Assembly (NCBI RefSeq): GCF_000242435.1
Contig: NZ_JH591188.1
Coordinates: 494,833 to 542,401, forward strand
Source: Dialister succinatiphilus YIT 11850
GTDB lineage: Bacteria > Bacillota > Negativicutes > Veillonellales > Dialisteraceae
Length of the DNA: 47,569 nt
Direction: 5' to 3'
A model generated the notes under the pieces. The model was not told the origin of the DNA, made no database searches, and saw only the letters and a program-made list of their open reading frames with translations. Numbering within the stretch: position 1 is the stretch's first letter; every line of letters starts with the position of its first letter. Positions 34,357 to 47,569 of this stretch are shown piece by piece. Made by a program: the position numbers and the translations under genes.

Positions 34357-35697
34357 ATTACTACCGATATACAGTGGCTGGTGCTTTCACTGGCAGCAGC
34401 GCTGGCCGCTTCATTTTTTAATTATAAGAATACGCTGGTCAATTTTTCCTTTGCCCGCATGCGGAAGAAGTACATTGAGGACAATGATGAGCAGGATCCG
34501 GAGCTGATCCGAAAGGTGGCTCCTTTTTACCAGCGCACCAGCCAGATTCTGGGCGGCACCCAGGTAGCATTTGTCATTTACTGCGGTATTTTTGCCATCA
34601 GCCTTTTGGGGATGGCGGAGAGCGGACGCCATCTGCTTCTTGCCCTGATGGGAGAGGATCTGTCCTGGGCGGTGAATCTCATTCTGGCGGCAGCGGTGGT
34701 GGTGCTGGTCCTTCTTTTCTGGACGGGCACCATTCTTTACCCAGGTACCCATGCCCTGGTGGAGCCGCTGCCTATTCTGGCGTCCCACCGGTGGGTGGTG
34801 CACTGGAACCGCCGTCTTTTCCATCCCCTTGTGCAGGCAGGGCTTTTCCTGGTACGCCGCATTTTCCGGCATAACAAGATTCCTTTCAGGAACGAAGTCA
34901 ATTTCACCTATACGGAAGATGAAATCCGCTGCATCGTGGAGGAAAGCAACAGGAGCGGCCGGCTGAACGCGCTGGAGAATACGCTTATCAAGAATTCCTT
35001 CGATTTCTTCGACCTCATGGTACGGGATGTAATGATTCCCAGAAACAATATGGTGGTGCTCTATTATAATGATGACATGGAAACCATGCGGCGTATGATT
35101 TCCAAGGCCCACCATACCTGTTATCCGGTGTGCATGGATGACAAGGACCAGATTCTGGGGTTCATCCATGTGAAGGATTTCATGGAAAGCCTTCTCCATG
35201 GACAGTCCAACATCAAAACTATTATGAGGGAAATCCTCACGGTACCGGAGGTGATGCCGGCGCCTTCTCTTCTGCAGCTCATGAAGAACCGCCGCATTTA
35301 TCTGGCGGTGGTGGTGGACGAGTACGGCGGTACTTCGGGCCTGGTGACCCTGGAGGATCTGGTGGAAGAGCTTATCGGCGAGATTCCCCAGTCCGTGGAT
35401 ACCACGCCCTATGAAATCCTGCGCATGAAGGACGGCACCTACGAATTCGACGGCACCGTCATTCTGGAAGACGTATCGGATCGGCTGGAAATCGACCTGG
35501 CCGGCGAGGACAAGAACGCCACCATCGGCGGTTTCGTATTCTCCCATCTGGAACGAATCCCCAAAGTAGGGGACCACGTGGATTTCTCAGGCTGGCGGTT
35601 CTCCGTGCTTCGCATGGAAGGCTTCCGCATTGTCCGGGTGCGGGCGGAAAAGCTGGGGCCATCGGGAAAGGAAGAAAGCCATGACAAGGAAGATTGA
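34357..35697 (+). CDS. CNNM/CorC-type membrane protein with CBS domains
   Basis: A 446-aa inner-membrane protein of the HlyC/CorC (CNNM, UPF0053) group, often linked to Mg2+ or Co2+ transport. Residues 1-165 hold about four hydrophobic segments. Two CBS domains follow (RDVMIPRNNMVVL; ILTVPEVMPAPSLLQLM..VVVDEYGGTSGLVTLEDLVEELIGEI), then a C-terminal CorC_HlyC domain (IGGFVFSHLERIPKVGD). No ATG or TTG fits the frame near the ribosome binding site. AAGGAGG (34342-34348) is 8 nt from an in-frame ATT, which is my choice. An in-frame GTG at 34333 lies inside the repeat and upstream of that site. recO overlaps the 3' end by 17 nt. Confidence 0.85.
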   Translation: MTTDIQWLVLSLAAALAASFFNYKNTLVNFSFARMRKKYIEDNDEQDPELIRKVAPFYQRTSQILGGTQVAFVIYCGIFAISLLGMAESGRHLLLALMGEDLSWAVNLILAAAVVVLVLLFWTGTILYPGTHALVEPLPILASHRWVVHWNRRLFHPLVQAGLFLVRRIFRHNKIPFRNEVNFTYTEDEIRCIVEESNRSGRLNALENTLIKNSFDFFDLMVRDVMIPRNNMVVLYYNDDMETMRRMISKAHHTCYPVCMDDKDQILGFIHVKDFMESLLHGQSNIKTIMREILTVPEVMPAPSLLQLMKNRRIYLAVVVDEYGGTSGLVTLEDLVEELIGEIPQSVDTTPYEILRMKDGTYEFDGTVILEDVSDRLEIDLAGEDKNATIGGFVFSHLERIPKVGDHVDFSGWRFSVLRMEGFRIVRVRAEKLGPSGKEESHDKED

Positions 35698-36334
35698 GAG
35701 CGGAGAAGCCATTGTGCTCCATAGCAGAGAAGGGAGAGAGGGAGGAAAGACCCTCTCTCTTTTTACCATGCAGAAAGGACGCATGGTCATGTCCCTGCCA
35801 AGGACTGTAATGGCCCGCTGCGGCAGCGGCCTCACCGCTCCTTTCTCCCTCATCCGCTATACCGCCTCGGTGGAAGGGGAATACGCCCTCCTTTCCCAAT
35901 ACGAGGGACACCTTCTTTTCGACATGATGAAACTTCCCTATGAAGACATGGCCTACTGGTTCTACGTCATAGAGCTGTCCGAAAAACTATTCCCCCAGGG
36001 TGAAAAAGACGACGGCGCCTATGACACCCTTCTCAAGGCAGGCTCTATGGGAGGAAAAAGAAACAGCCTCCCTCTCTGCTTCATGACGGCGGTGAAACTC
36101 CTGGCCCAGTCCGGCTTCGACGCCGCCTCGCCGGAAGAAGCGGAAGAAAACCACCTCTCCCCCGAGGCTCTCTCCCTCCTTGCCGCCTTCCGGGACTACC
36201 GCTGGCAGGGCCCTTTCTCCCGTCCCATCAACAGAAAAACCTTCCATGAAGCAGCAGCCTACGTGGAAAACTTCGTAGAAAGGGTGTGCGATATCAGGAT
36301 GCATACGAAAGGGGCGTTTATGGACAAGCCCTGA
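35681..36334 (+). CDS. recO: DNA repair protein RecO
   Basis: A 217-aa recombination mediator that helps load RecA with RecF and RecR. The N-terminal OB-fold is recognisable in ESGEAIVLHSREGREGGKTLSLFTMQKG, followed by a helical domain. The four-cysteine zinc motif found in many RecO proteins is absent and the protein is shorter than the usual 240-260 aa. The final residues MDKP and the stop codon lie in the ATGGACAAGCCCTGA sequence that opens repeat block 9, so the C-terminus was probably replaced or trimmed by the repeat. It overlaps the CorC gene by 17 nt. Confidence 0.85.
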   Translation: MTRKIESGEAIVLHSREGREGGKTLSLFTMQKGRMVMSLPRTVMARCGSGLTAPFSLIRYTASVEGEYALLSQYEGHLLFDMMKLPYEDMAYWFYVIELSEKLFPQGEKDDGAYDTLLKAGSMGGKRNSLPLCFMTAVKLLAQSGFDAASPEEAEENHLSPEALSLLAAFRDYRWQGPFSRPINRKTFHEAAAYVENFVERVCDIRMHTKGAFMDKP

Positions 36335-36886
36335 CGGGCTTGAGGGTTCTAAAGTTTGACGGGGCTATCGCCCCGAGGGTTCTTAAGTTTGACAGCGGCT
36401 ATGCCGCTGAGGGTTGTGGAGGGCGCCTCTAAATTATAGAAGGCGCCAGTTTGGATAGAACAACTTTAGTGAGCTAGTGAGCTAGTGAGCTAGTGGCTGG
36501 TGGCTGGGGAGCGCCTGACGGCGCGGCTCCGCCGACTGGTATTTACTATCGATTAGCTCATAAGTGCCTTGTACCGAGATTCTTCGCCTACGGCTCAGAA
36601 TGGTCGGTCGGCCAAATAAAAGGAAGGCCCTTTAATGTGCAGGCTAAGGGCCAACTTTGGCCGACTCGCGCATTCTATGCAGAATGCGCGCAAGTGAGGG
36701 CGGGAAGGAATTCCCGTAACGCTGACTTTATAAGCATTGCCGCAGAGCGGCAATCCACAACCCTCGGCCCGAAGGGCCGTCAAACTTAAGAACCCTTGGG
36801 CCGAAGGCCCATCCATCTTAAGAACCTTTCCCTCTGAACCTTTTGAACCCTCTGAACCCTCTGAACCCGGGCCACAGAGTGGCCCT
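36322..36886. repeat. Palindrome mosaic block 9
   Basis: The block starts inside recO with ATGGACAAGCCCTGACGGGCTTGAGG. Left arm GGGGC/GCCCC, AGCGGC/GCCGCT and GGCGCC pairs; three tandem TGAGCTAG units at 36474-36497; three-helix module on the minus strand at 36607-36690; core with TTCCCGTAACGCTGACTTTATA at 36711; right arm GCCGC/GCGGC, GGCCC/GGGCC, then tandem TCTGAACC units at 36831-36866 and GGGCCACAGAGTGGCCC. Confidence 0.88.
36607..36690 (-). other. Three-helix structured module, copy 3
   Basis: On the minus strand: P2 CGCGCATTC/GAATGCGCG around TGCATA, P1 GTCGGCCAAA/TTTGGCCGAC and P3 GGCCCTT/AAGGGCC with loop AGCCTGCACATTA. Compared with copy 1 the stems differ at several positions and every change is compensated, while the loops and the TTCCTTTT strand stay the same. 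Confidence 0.75.
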
Positions 36887-37064
36887 ATTCCCTATTGCTT
36901 TTTCCCTCCTGCAATGCTAGAATTGGCTGGAACAAAAAGCGCTGAAAATGCAATAGGAAATTTCTGCGCAAGAAAATTTCTATAGCAGGCATAAAAAATT
37001 CTATAAAAGAAAATATCTTAACTGTATTATTTAAAAGTTTTTGGTATAAATGAGGAACGAATCC

Positions 37065-37093
37065 TTGCATTGTGTCTTTAAATGTAGTAAAAT
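37065..37093 (+). promoter_or_regulatory. rpoBC promoter
   Basis: TTGCAT (37065-37070) and TAAAAT (37088-37093) with 17 bp between them, in an AT-rich stretch (36950-37140) that contrasts with block 9. The leader is about 100 nt and includes a small ACAGG..CCTGT pairing at 37148-37176. No ribosomal protein gene precedes rpoB here. Confidence 0.7.
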
Positions 37094-37202
37094 TTACCTT
37101 TGCAACCGTTCCTTTTTATTTTATTTATAAGGTATGTATATAGGCTGACAGGAGAATCCTTTCCTGGAGGCCCTGTTTTGAAACGAAAGGGTGAGGCGAG
37201 GA

Positions 37203-40200
37203 ATGCCCAAAAGCAAGATGTTCAGACCTGTGCAGGTTGGTAAGAAGAAGAGATACACCTATGCCAGATCACAGGAAGTTCTGAAAATGCCGCATTTGCT
37301 CGATCTGCAGACGAAGTCCTATGAATGGTTCTGCAGGGAAGGGCTGAAGGATGTATTTGCAGATATTTCCCCAATTGAGGACAGCGCACATAAGTGGGCG
37401 CTTCACTTTGGCGATTACTATTTCGGCAAAGGCAAGTACAATATCGAACAGTGCAAGGCGAAGGATGTCAATTATTCGGCTCCTCTCTATGTGAAGGTGC
37501 GCCTGGAAAACAAGGAGACCGGAGAGCTGAAGGAACATGATCTTTTCATGGGTGATTTCCCGGTCATGACCGATACCGGCACGTTTATCATCAATGGTGC
37601 TGAACGTGTCATCGTTTCCCAGCTGGTCCGTTCTCCCGGCGTGTACTACAAGAAGGAAAGGGACGCTTTCGATAAGGAAATCTACAGTGCCCAGCTCATT
37701 CCGAACCGCGGTGCCTGGATCGAACTGGAATCGGATCCGTCAGGTTCCATTTCCGTTCGTATCGACAGAAACCGCAAGATGCCGGTGACTGTTCTTGTCC
37801 GTGCCCTGGGCTATTCTTCCAATGAGGAAATCCTGGATCTTTTCGATCATGATATCCACATTGAAAGGACGCTGGAGAAGGATAATACTACGGACCGCAA
37901 GTCCGCTCTCATTGAAATTTACCACAAGCTGCGCCCCGGTGAACCGGCTACGGAAGAATCCGGTACTACGCTGCTTAACAATTTCTTCTATGATCCCCGC
38001 CGTTACGACCTGGCCAAGGTAGGCCGCTACAAGCTGAACAAGAAGCTGGCCTGGAAGAACCGTCTTCGCGGTCATAAGACCGATGGCCCCATCGTGAATA
38101 CGGAAACCGGCGAAGTGGTGATTGAAGCCAACAGCCTCATCGATGATGATGCTATTGCCCGGATCGAGGAAAGCGGCGTGTTCTCTTCCTTCGACCAGGT
38201 GGAAGTGATGACGCAGAAGGATGACGGCACACCGGTCAAGGTGATCTGCTCTTCCGGCAACAGGGAAGATAATTACAGAATCCTTGAAAGATGCGACATT
38301 ATTGCCTGCATCGATTACCTGCTGAACATGATGCAGGGCTACGGCAGAAGCGATGATATCGACCATCTGGGCAACCGCCGCGTTCGCTGCGTAGGCGAAC
38401 TTCTGCAGAACCAGTTCCGCATCGGCCTCACCCGTATGGAACGAGTGGTTCGTGAAAGAATGACTACCCAGGACCAGGACAAGATGACCCCCCAGGCTCT
38501 GGTGAATATCCGCCCTGTAGTGGCAGCTATCAAGGAATTCTTCGGATCCTCCCAGCTGTCCCAGTTCATGGACCAGACAAACCCGCTGGCTGAACTGACC
38601 CATAAGCGCCGTCTGTCCGCTCTGGGCCCCGGCGGTCTGTCCCGTGAAAGAGCAGGGTTCGAAGTCCGCGACGTACATTACTCCCATTACGGCCGTATGT
38701 GCCCGGTAGAAACCCCTGAAGGTCCTAACATCGGCCTGATTTCCTCTCTGTCCAACTACGGTATCATCAACAAGTACGGCCTCATCGAGACCCCGTACCG
38801 CATTATCGAAAAGACGGAAGATCCCAAGACCGGCGTTAAGGAATACCACGTAACCGACGAAACAAAGTATGTCACCGCCGATATCGAAGAAGACAAGATC
38901 ATTGCCCAGGCTTCGGAACCGCTGGATGCGGAAGGCCATTTCATCCATAAGAATGTGGCAAGCCGCCGCGGCCCCGATGTATTGGAAGCAGAACCGGAAG
39001 AAGTAGACCTGATGGACGTATCTCCAAAGCAGGTTGTCTCCATCGGTACATCCCTCATTCCATTCCTGGAACACGATGATACGAACCGTGCCCTCATGGG
39101 CGCCAACATGCAGCGCCAGGCTGTGCCGCTGCTCCGTCCGGAAGCGCCTCTCGTAGGCACCGGCATGGAATGGGTAGCAGGCCAGGACTCCGGCGTCTGC
39201 ATCCTCGCCAAGAGGGGCGGCACCGTGGAAAGAGTGACAGGCCGCCAGATCATTGTCCGCGCAGACAATGGCGAGCTTGACACCTATGACCTCATTAAGT
39301 TCATGCGTTCCAACCAGTCCACCTGCATCAACCAGCGCCCCACCGTATTCAAGGGCGAAAGGGTTGAAAAGGGCGACACCCTGGCTGACGGCATGGCAAC
39401 GGACCAGGGCGAACTGGCTCTGGGCCACAACGTACTGGTAGCCTTCGTATCCTGGGAAGGGTACAACCACGAAGACGCCGTACTGATTTCCGAACGTCTC
39501 TGCAAGGATGACCTCTACACTTCCATCCATATTGAAGAATACGAATGCGACGCCAGAGATACCAAGCTGGGCGAAGAAGAAATTACCCGCCAGCTGTCTT
39601 CCGTTTCCGAAGACGCTGTGAAATATCTGGATGAGAACGGGATTATCATGGTAGGTGCTGATGTACGGCCCGGCGATATCCTGGTAGGCAAGGTGACACC
39701 GAAGGGCGAAACCGAACTGACCCCGGAAGAAAGACTTCTGCGCGCCATCTTCGGCGACAAGGAAAGAGAAGTCCGCGATACATCCCTGCGCGTGCCTCAT
39801 GGCGAATTCGGCAAGGTGGTGGACGTGAAGGTATTCACCCGTGAAAACGGCGACGAACTGGCTCCCGGCGTGAACAAACTGGTGCGTGTCTACATTGCCC
39901 AGAAACGTAAGATCCGCGAAGGCGACAAGATGGCCGGCCGTCATGGCAACAAGTGCGTATGCTCCAGAATCCTTCCGGTGGAAGATATGCCTTTCACTCC
40001 CGATGGCCGTCCGGTGGACCTGGTACTGAACCCCCTGGGCGTACCGTCCCGAATGAATATCGGCCAGATTCTGGAAATCCATCTGTCCTGGGCCTGCCAT
40101 ATGCTGGGCGAAGAAATCCGCGCAGCCCTGAAAGCAGGAGAGGGCTCTGACCAGTACGAAGAAATGAAGCAGCGTCTCATCGACTGCGGCTATGATTTTG

Positions 40201-41027
40201 AAAAATACGGCATGCCTGAACCGACGGAATCGGGCATCCACATTGCAACGCCTGTCTTCGACGGCTGCCGCGATGAAGACCTGGCAGCTACCCTGAAGGC
40301 AGCCGGACTTCCGGCCAACGCCAAGACCGACCTCTATGACGGCCGTACCGGTGAAAAGCTGGACAATCAGGTCACCATCGGCTGGAAATACATGCTGAAA
40401 CTCCATCATCTGGTTGATGATAAGATTCATGCCCGCTCCACCGGTCCATACTCCCTGGTTACCCAGCAGCCACTGGGCGGCAAGGCACAGTTCGGCGGCC
40501 AGCGCTTCGGCGAAATGGAAGTCTGGGCACTGGAAGCCTACGGTGCAGCCTACACCCTGCAGGAAATCCTGACAGTGAAGTCCGATGATGTCATCGGTCG
40601 TGTGAAGGCTTATGAAAAAATTGTCAAGGGCGAAAACATTCCGAGCCCCGGCGTTCCGGAATCTTTCAAGGTCCTCATGAAAGAACTGCAGTCCATCGGA
40701 CTGGACGTACGGATTCTCAATGAAAACGGCGATGAAGTGGTTCTGAAGGAACTGGACGAAAGCGATCTGGAACAGGGCTACGGCGGCGGCGAACGCTGGC
40801 ACCGGGACGAAGTGAAGGAAGCCATGGAAGGGGACAGTGCAGTCACTGAATCCAGAAATGCCATGGAAACATCCATGAACGGCGGAGCAGCTGCCGACAA
40901 CAATGATGTAGCCTCCTTCAACGATACCCTGGAAGCCGAAGCCAATGCTCCCACCGACGAAGAAGCAGGATTCGGCGAAACGGATATGAACAATGAAACC
41001 GGCCATACAGATGGCCAGGATGAATAA
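37203..41027 (+). CDS. rpoB: RNA polymerase subunit beta
   Basis: A 1274-aa beta subunit, the catalytic half that carries the rifampicin pocket. All segments are present, including [23 protein letters not shown] (residues about 463-485), where the Asp, His and Ser positions tied to rifampicin resistance are the wild-type residues, and the C-terminal [26 protein letters not shown]-terminal acidic, Asn/Ala-rich tail of about 70 residues follows. The ATG at 37203 is chosen over a GTG 12 nt upstream; AGGGTGAGG precedes it. rpoC follows after 23 nt. The usual rplKAJL genes are absent upstream, replaced by recO and a repeat block. Confidence 0.97.
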   Translation: MPKSKMFRPVQVGKKKRYTYARSQEVLKMPHLLDLQTKSYEWFCREGLKDVFADISPIEDSAHKWALHFGDYYFGKGKYNIEQCKAKDVNYSAPLYVKVRLENKETGELKEHDLFMGDFPVMTDTGTFIINGAERVIVSQLVRSPGVYYKKERDAFDKEIYSAQLIPNRGAWIELESDPSGSISVRIDRNRKMPVTVLVRALGYSSNEEILDLFDHDIHIERTLEKDNTTDRKSALIEIYHKLRPGEPATEESGTTLLNNFFYDPRRYDLAKVGRYKLNKKLAWKNRLRGHKTDGPIVNTETGEVVIEANSLIDDDAIARIEESGVFSSFDQVEVMTQKDDGTPVKVICSSGNREDNYRILERCDIIACIDYLLNMMQGYGRSDDIDHLGNRRVRCVGELLQNQFRIGLTRMERVVRERMTTQDQDKMTPQALVNIRPVVAAIKEFFGSSQLSQFMDQTNPLAELTHKRRLSALGPGGLSRERAGFEVRDVHYSHYGRMCPVETPEGPNIGLISSLSNYGIINKYGLIETPYRIIEKTEDPKTGVKEYHVTDETKYVTADIEEDKIIAQASEPLDAEGHFIHKNVASRRGPDVLEAEPEEVDLMDVSPKQVVSIGTSLIPFLEHDDTNRALMGANMQRQAVPLLRPEAPLVGTGMEWVAGQDSGVCILAKRGGTVERVTGRQIIVRADNGELDTYDLIKFMRSNQSTCINQRPTVFKGERVEKGDTLADGMATDQGELALGHNVLVAFVSWEGYNHEDAVLISERLCKDDLYTSIHIEEYECDARDTKLGEEEITRQLSSVSEDAVKYLDENGIIMVGADVRPGDILVGKVTPKGETELTPEERLLRAIFGDKEREVRDTSLRVPHGEFGKVVDVKVFTRENGDELAPGVNKLVRVYIAQKRKIREGDKMAGRHGNKCVCSRILPVEDMPFTPDGRPVDLVLNPLGVPSRMNIGQILEIHLSWACHMLGEEIRAALKAGEGSDQYEEMKQRLIDCGYDFEKYGMPEPTESGIHIATPVFDGCRDEDLAATLKAAGLPANAKTDLYDGRTGEKLDNQVTIGWKYMLKLHHLVDDKIHARSTGPYSLVTQQPLGGKAQFGGQRFGEMEVWALEAYGAAYTLQEILTVKSDDVIGRVKAYEKIVKGENIPSPGVPESFKVLMKELQSIGLDVRILNENGDEVVLKELDESDLEQGYGGGERWHRDEVKEAMEGDSAVTESRNAMETSMNGGAAADNNDVASFNDTLEAEANAPTDEEAGFGETDMNNETGHTDGQDE

Positions 41028-41050
41028 ACCCGGAAAGGAGAAGAACCCAA

Positions 41051-45193
<4,143 letters not shown>

Positions 45194-45201
45194 TATCATA
45201 A

Positions 45202-45235
45202 AAAAAACAGCTCCTTTCAAGGGGCTGTTTTTTTT
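45202..45235. terminator. rpoBC terminator
   Basis: ACAGCTCCTT/AAGGGGCTGT with a 2-nt loop, flanked by seven A on the left and a long T-run on the right, 8 nt after the stop codon. Repeat block 10 begins within the T-run. Confidence 0.92.
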
Positions 45236-46722
45236 ATGGACAAGCCCTGCGGGCTTGAGGGTTCTAAAGTTTGACGGGGCTGTGGCCCCGAGGGTTCTTA
45301 AGTTTGACAGCGGCTATGCCGCTGAGGGTTGTGGTGGGGCGCCTCTTAATTTATAGAAGGCGCCCTCTTATGAAAAAACCATACAACCGCCCTGGCGGGC
45401 GTCGGAAATGCATTCCCCCTTGCCCGCTTCGCGGGACTTCCCCCGCAGTTCGGTGGGGCGGCAAAAGGAAAGCGCCTTAATGTGCAGGCTAGGCGCCTTA
45501 CTTCGCCCCACTTGGAGGTCCTATGCAGGACCTCCAGAGTGGCACTATAAAGCTCCGTTATGCTGTGAGCGACTTATGAAAAGAATGCTTCGCGGTGTTT
45601 TATTCTGCCCCCTGCATAGGGGTGGCAAGGGAACACGATTCGTAAGGAAGCGAAGCGACCTGAGAATCGTGTGACACGCTTTCCCGTGGAGAAGTCCGGC
45701 GCAGCCGGATAGGGGGAGGGCGAGCTCAGCGAGCCAGTCAGCAGAATTGTTTTCATGCCATATGACACAGACAGCCAATCCCGTAACGTTCTTGCGTCCC
45801 CTTTAGGGGAAGAGGGCCACGAAGTGGCGAAGGGGTGGACGATGGTAAGAATGATTATGATACTCGATGTGGACGTGACCGCCGAAAGGCGGCATTATAA
45901 TACTCATCGCCCCCTAAAGGGGAAAAGACTCACTACATTTTGCGCGTCGCTCCGCTCAGGGGGCCGCCGATTGGCGGTCAGGAAAATGATAGAGTGTCAT
46001 ATCTCTGCTCAGCCCCGTACACCCTTTTGCCACTACGTGGCATTTCCCCTCAAGGGGAAACGAGGGATATGGAGAGAAAAACAGGGCGTCATATACTTCA
46101 TGTACCATTCCGGTGTATCCCCCTTTGGTGGCTGGCGCCACCACCTTTCCCCCTCTTCGAGGGGGCACTATGGGTGCTTAGCCATGGAGCCATGTCTCTG
46201 CAGGAAAGCATAGAGTGATTTATTCTGTCCCCCGGATGGGGTGGCAAGGGAACACGATTCGTAAGGGAGCAAAGCGACCTGAGAATCGTGTGACACGCTT
46301 TCCCGTGGAGAAAGTCCGGCGCAGCCGGATAAGGGGGAGCCGCGCAGCGGCTAATCACCAGAATGATTATTTTGCCATATGACACTAAAAGTAAATCCCG
46401 TAACGCTGACTTCATAAGCATTGCCGCAGAGCGGCAATCCGCAACCCTCGGGGCCAAAGGCCCCGTCAAACTTAAGAACCCTTGGGCCGAAGGCCCATCC
46501 ATCTTAAGAACCTTTCCCTTCACAACCCTTCGACACAACCTGCGGCGCCAGCCGCGCCCCTTTTTTAAAAATTGCGGCGAAGCCGCCACCACAACCCTCG
46601 GCCTGAAAGGCCGTCAAACTTAAGAACCTTCCGGCCGCAGGCCGGTCAATCCTAAGAACCCTCACACCGCAGGTGTGTCCCTTGAACCCTCACGCCGAAG
46701 GCGTGTCCAAAGGCGCGTCCAA
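45236..46722. repeat. Palindrome mosaic block 10 (compound)
   Basis: The largest block, apparently two blocks fused: it has two cores (45762-45790, 46377-46412). Left arm AAGCCCTGCGGGCTT, GGGGC/GCCCC, AGCGGC/GCCGCT, GGCGCC pair; three-helix module (minus, 45453-45535). The stem-switch module with ACACGATTC/GAATCGTGT occurs twice (45633-45672 and 46252-46291). Bases 46029-46150 nearly match 3529-3650 of block 1. The right arm has GGGGCC, GGGCC, GGCC, CCGGCC, ACACC and CACGCC palindromes. No ORF inside is credible. Confidence 0.9.
45453..45535 (-). other. Three-helix structured module, copy 4
   Basis: On the minus strand: P2 GGAGGTCC/GGACCTCC around TGCATA, P1 GTGGGGCG/CGCCCCAC, P3 GCGCCT/AGGCGC with loop AGCCTGCACATTA. 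P1 and P2 are unrelated in sequence to those of copies 1 and 3 but pair just as well, while the loops and the TTTCCTTTT strand are kept. Confidence 0.75.
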
Positions 46723-46798
46723 CTTAGTGTAAAATTTTACTCGGTAGGGGAATTTTTCCAGAAACAATAAAAGAGGAAAGCCTCCCCTTGAGTGGAAA

Positions 46799-46807
46799 TG
46801 TTATAAT
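46799..46807 (+). promoter_or_regulatory. Extended -10 of the transposase gene
   Basis: TGTTATAAT is a perfect extended -10, 37 nt before the ATG at 46845. No clear -35 lies upstream. Confidence 0.6.
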
Positions 46808-46844
46808 TTCCGTGCACAAATAAAACAAAGAAAGGGCTTTCCTC

Positions 46845-47569
46845 ATGGATATTATAACAAAAACTGGAGAAATTTGGAGTGAAAATGCAATTGGTGCAGT
46901 CATTTCTATCATCAAGGAATCTGATGATTCTATTGAGTCTGAAAGGAAGCTAACTCATTGGCTCGAAGAAATGAACTGTCAGCTTATAGCTATGGCTCTG
47001 GGGCGTATTGATGCTGAGCTGTATCAGATTTACAAGGCACAGGGGTGGCGTGTAGCGCGCCGGGACTCCCGGACAATTTACTGCCGCTATGGAGAGCTGA
47101 CCTATACGCGAAGACTTCTGCAGAAAGAAGGGAAGAACTTCTATCCTTTGGACCGTAAAATGGGCTTTGAACCCAGAAAGCACTACAGCCTGGGAATGAT
47201 TGAGCGGATTGTCGAGGCTGTCGCAATTACCACATCTCGCAGTGCCAGCGAACTCCTGCAAAGCCTGGCGGGAATTACCATCTCCCATCAGTCTGTTATC
47301 TCACTCAAGAACTATGCCGGCGAGAAGGCAAAGACTTATGAAAAAGCATTGGCAGAAGAGGAAAAGGTTGAAAAGCCGACACAGCCGGAAATTATAGCGA
47401 TTGAAGGAGATGGAATTGTACTCAAGAACAAGGAGAAAGGCGGCGTTTCGGAAGTGCACCGCCTCCAGGTATATGAGGGAGTCAGGAAAAATGGCAACAG
47501 GACAGAACTGGTAGGACTTCGCTGCTTTGCATCTACCAGCAGGAAAGAACTTTTTGCAATGGTAAGAAG
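46845..47569 (+). CDS. ISLre2-family transposase (UPF0236), partial
   Basis: The first 241 residues of a transposase; the frame is open to the window end. The order of segments fits the ISLre2/UPF0236 family: helical N-terminus with WLEEMNCQLIAMALGRIDAELYQIYKAQG, then CRYGELTYTRRLLQ, PLDRKMGFEPRKHYSLGMIERIVEAVAITTSRSASELLQ, and the start of the catalytic core (IIAIEGDGIVLKN, likely first acidic residue). AAAGGG precedes the ATG by 8 nt. No frameshift is seen in the visible part, so the element may be active. Confidence 0.85.
   Translation, partial: MDIITKTGEIWSENAIGAVISIIKESDDSIESERKLTHWLEEMNCQLIAMALGRIDAELYQIYKAQGWRVARRDSRTIYCRYGELTYTRRLLQKEGKNFYPLDRKMGFEPRKHYSLGMIERIVEAVAITTSRSASELLQSLAGITISHQSVISLKNYAGEKAKTYEKALAEEEKVEKPTQPEIIAIEGDGIVLKNKEKGGVSEVHRLQVYEGVRKNGNRTELVGLRCFASTSRKELFAMVR

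Larger units (their letters stand above)
46724..47569 (+). mobile_element. ISLre2-type insertion sequence, left part
   Basis: Sequence character changes abruptly where repeat block 10 ends (about 46722) and an AT-rich stretch with TAAAATTTTA begins, followed by the transposase promoter and gene. The exact left terminal repeat cannot be fixed without the right end, which lies beyond the window. Confidence 0.6.

Noticed and set aside
37148-37176. Small pairing in the rpoB leader as an L10-type regulatory leader
   Set aside because: The stem is only about 5 bp, the L10 site belongs upstream of rplJ, and no ribosomal protein gene is here.
37740-41006. A 1088-codon open frame antisense to rpoB (and a similar one of 1388 codons antisense to rpoC, 41054-45220)
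   Set aside because: Both are by-products of codon usage in long, highly conserved sense genes. They have no ribosome binding sites and no recognisable protein content.
45755-46213. Open frames inside the palindrome blocks (also at 29212-29559, 3172-3747, 14164-14493 and others)
   Set aside because: They follow the repeats, contain the same peptide fragments in every block (such as LTALRAEGCG) and lack ribosome binding sites. They are repeats read in frame, not genes.

Overview
The window looks like a chromosome segment of a diderm Firmicute (Negativicutes), possibly close to Dialister. This is inferred from Firmicutes-type gene blocks (a phoH-ybeY-cdd-era...recO cluster, rpoB-rpoC, mtaB) together with secreted beta-helix proteins carrying Gram-negative-like signal peptides. 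The genus is a guess. Housekeeping genes are GC-moderate to GC-rich; the restriction island at 17.5-27.2 kb is visibly more AT-rich in places.

Layout. 0.2-2.1 kb: a strong promoter, five tRNA genes (Thr-UGU, Tyr, initiator Met, Thr-GGU, elongator Met), a terminator, then tuf with its own promoter. 2.1-4.7 kb: a flavodoxin-fold NAD(P)H oxidoreductase and RarD, both on the minus strand, separated by a repeat block. 4.8-11.7 kb: two paralogous secreted beta-helix proteins flank a VWA protein, a macro-domain protein with a C-terminal HTH-like region, and upp. 12.4-14.1 kb: mtaB and a HIT hydrolase. 14.1-17.5 kb: a gene desert made of repeats. 17.5-27.2 kb: an operon of a SNF2-type helicase with a degenerate PLD domain, a DUF4391-like protein, a type III Mod gene split by a 229-bp insertion, and an intact type III Res. 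27.5-29.0 kb: two unrecognised genes. 29.7-33.4 kb: operon of a radical SAM protein, phoH, ybeY, cdd and era. 34.4-36.3 kb: a CBS/CorC membrane protein and recO. 37.2-45.2 kb: rpoB and rpoC. 46.8 kb to the end: an ISLre2-type transposase, cut by the window edge.

The most unusual content is non-coding. About ten intergenic blocks, 0.16 to 1.5 kb long and together roughly 15 percent of the window, are mosaics of short palindromes joined by constant linkers. They lie downstream of genes, often flush with stop codons or a ribosome binding site. The same loop and linker sequences recur with different but fully complementary stems. A module of about 85 nt with three helices is present four times, in both orientations, and its stems covary. 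This is the best candidate here for an undescribed structured RNA or structured-DNA repeat system.

The second notable object is the type III restriction system. Its methyltransferase is interrupted exactly at the catalytic DPPY codons by a small hairpin element, and removing 229 bp restores the frame and the motif. All calls come from reading the sequence; no database searches were possible.
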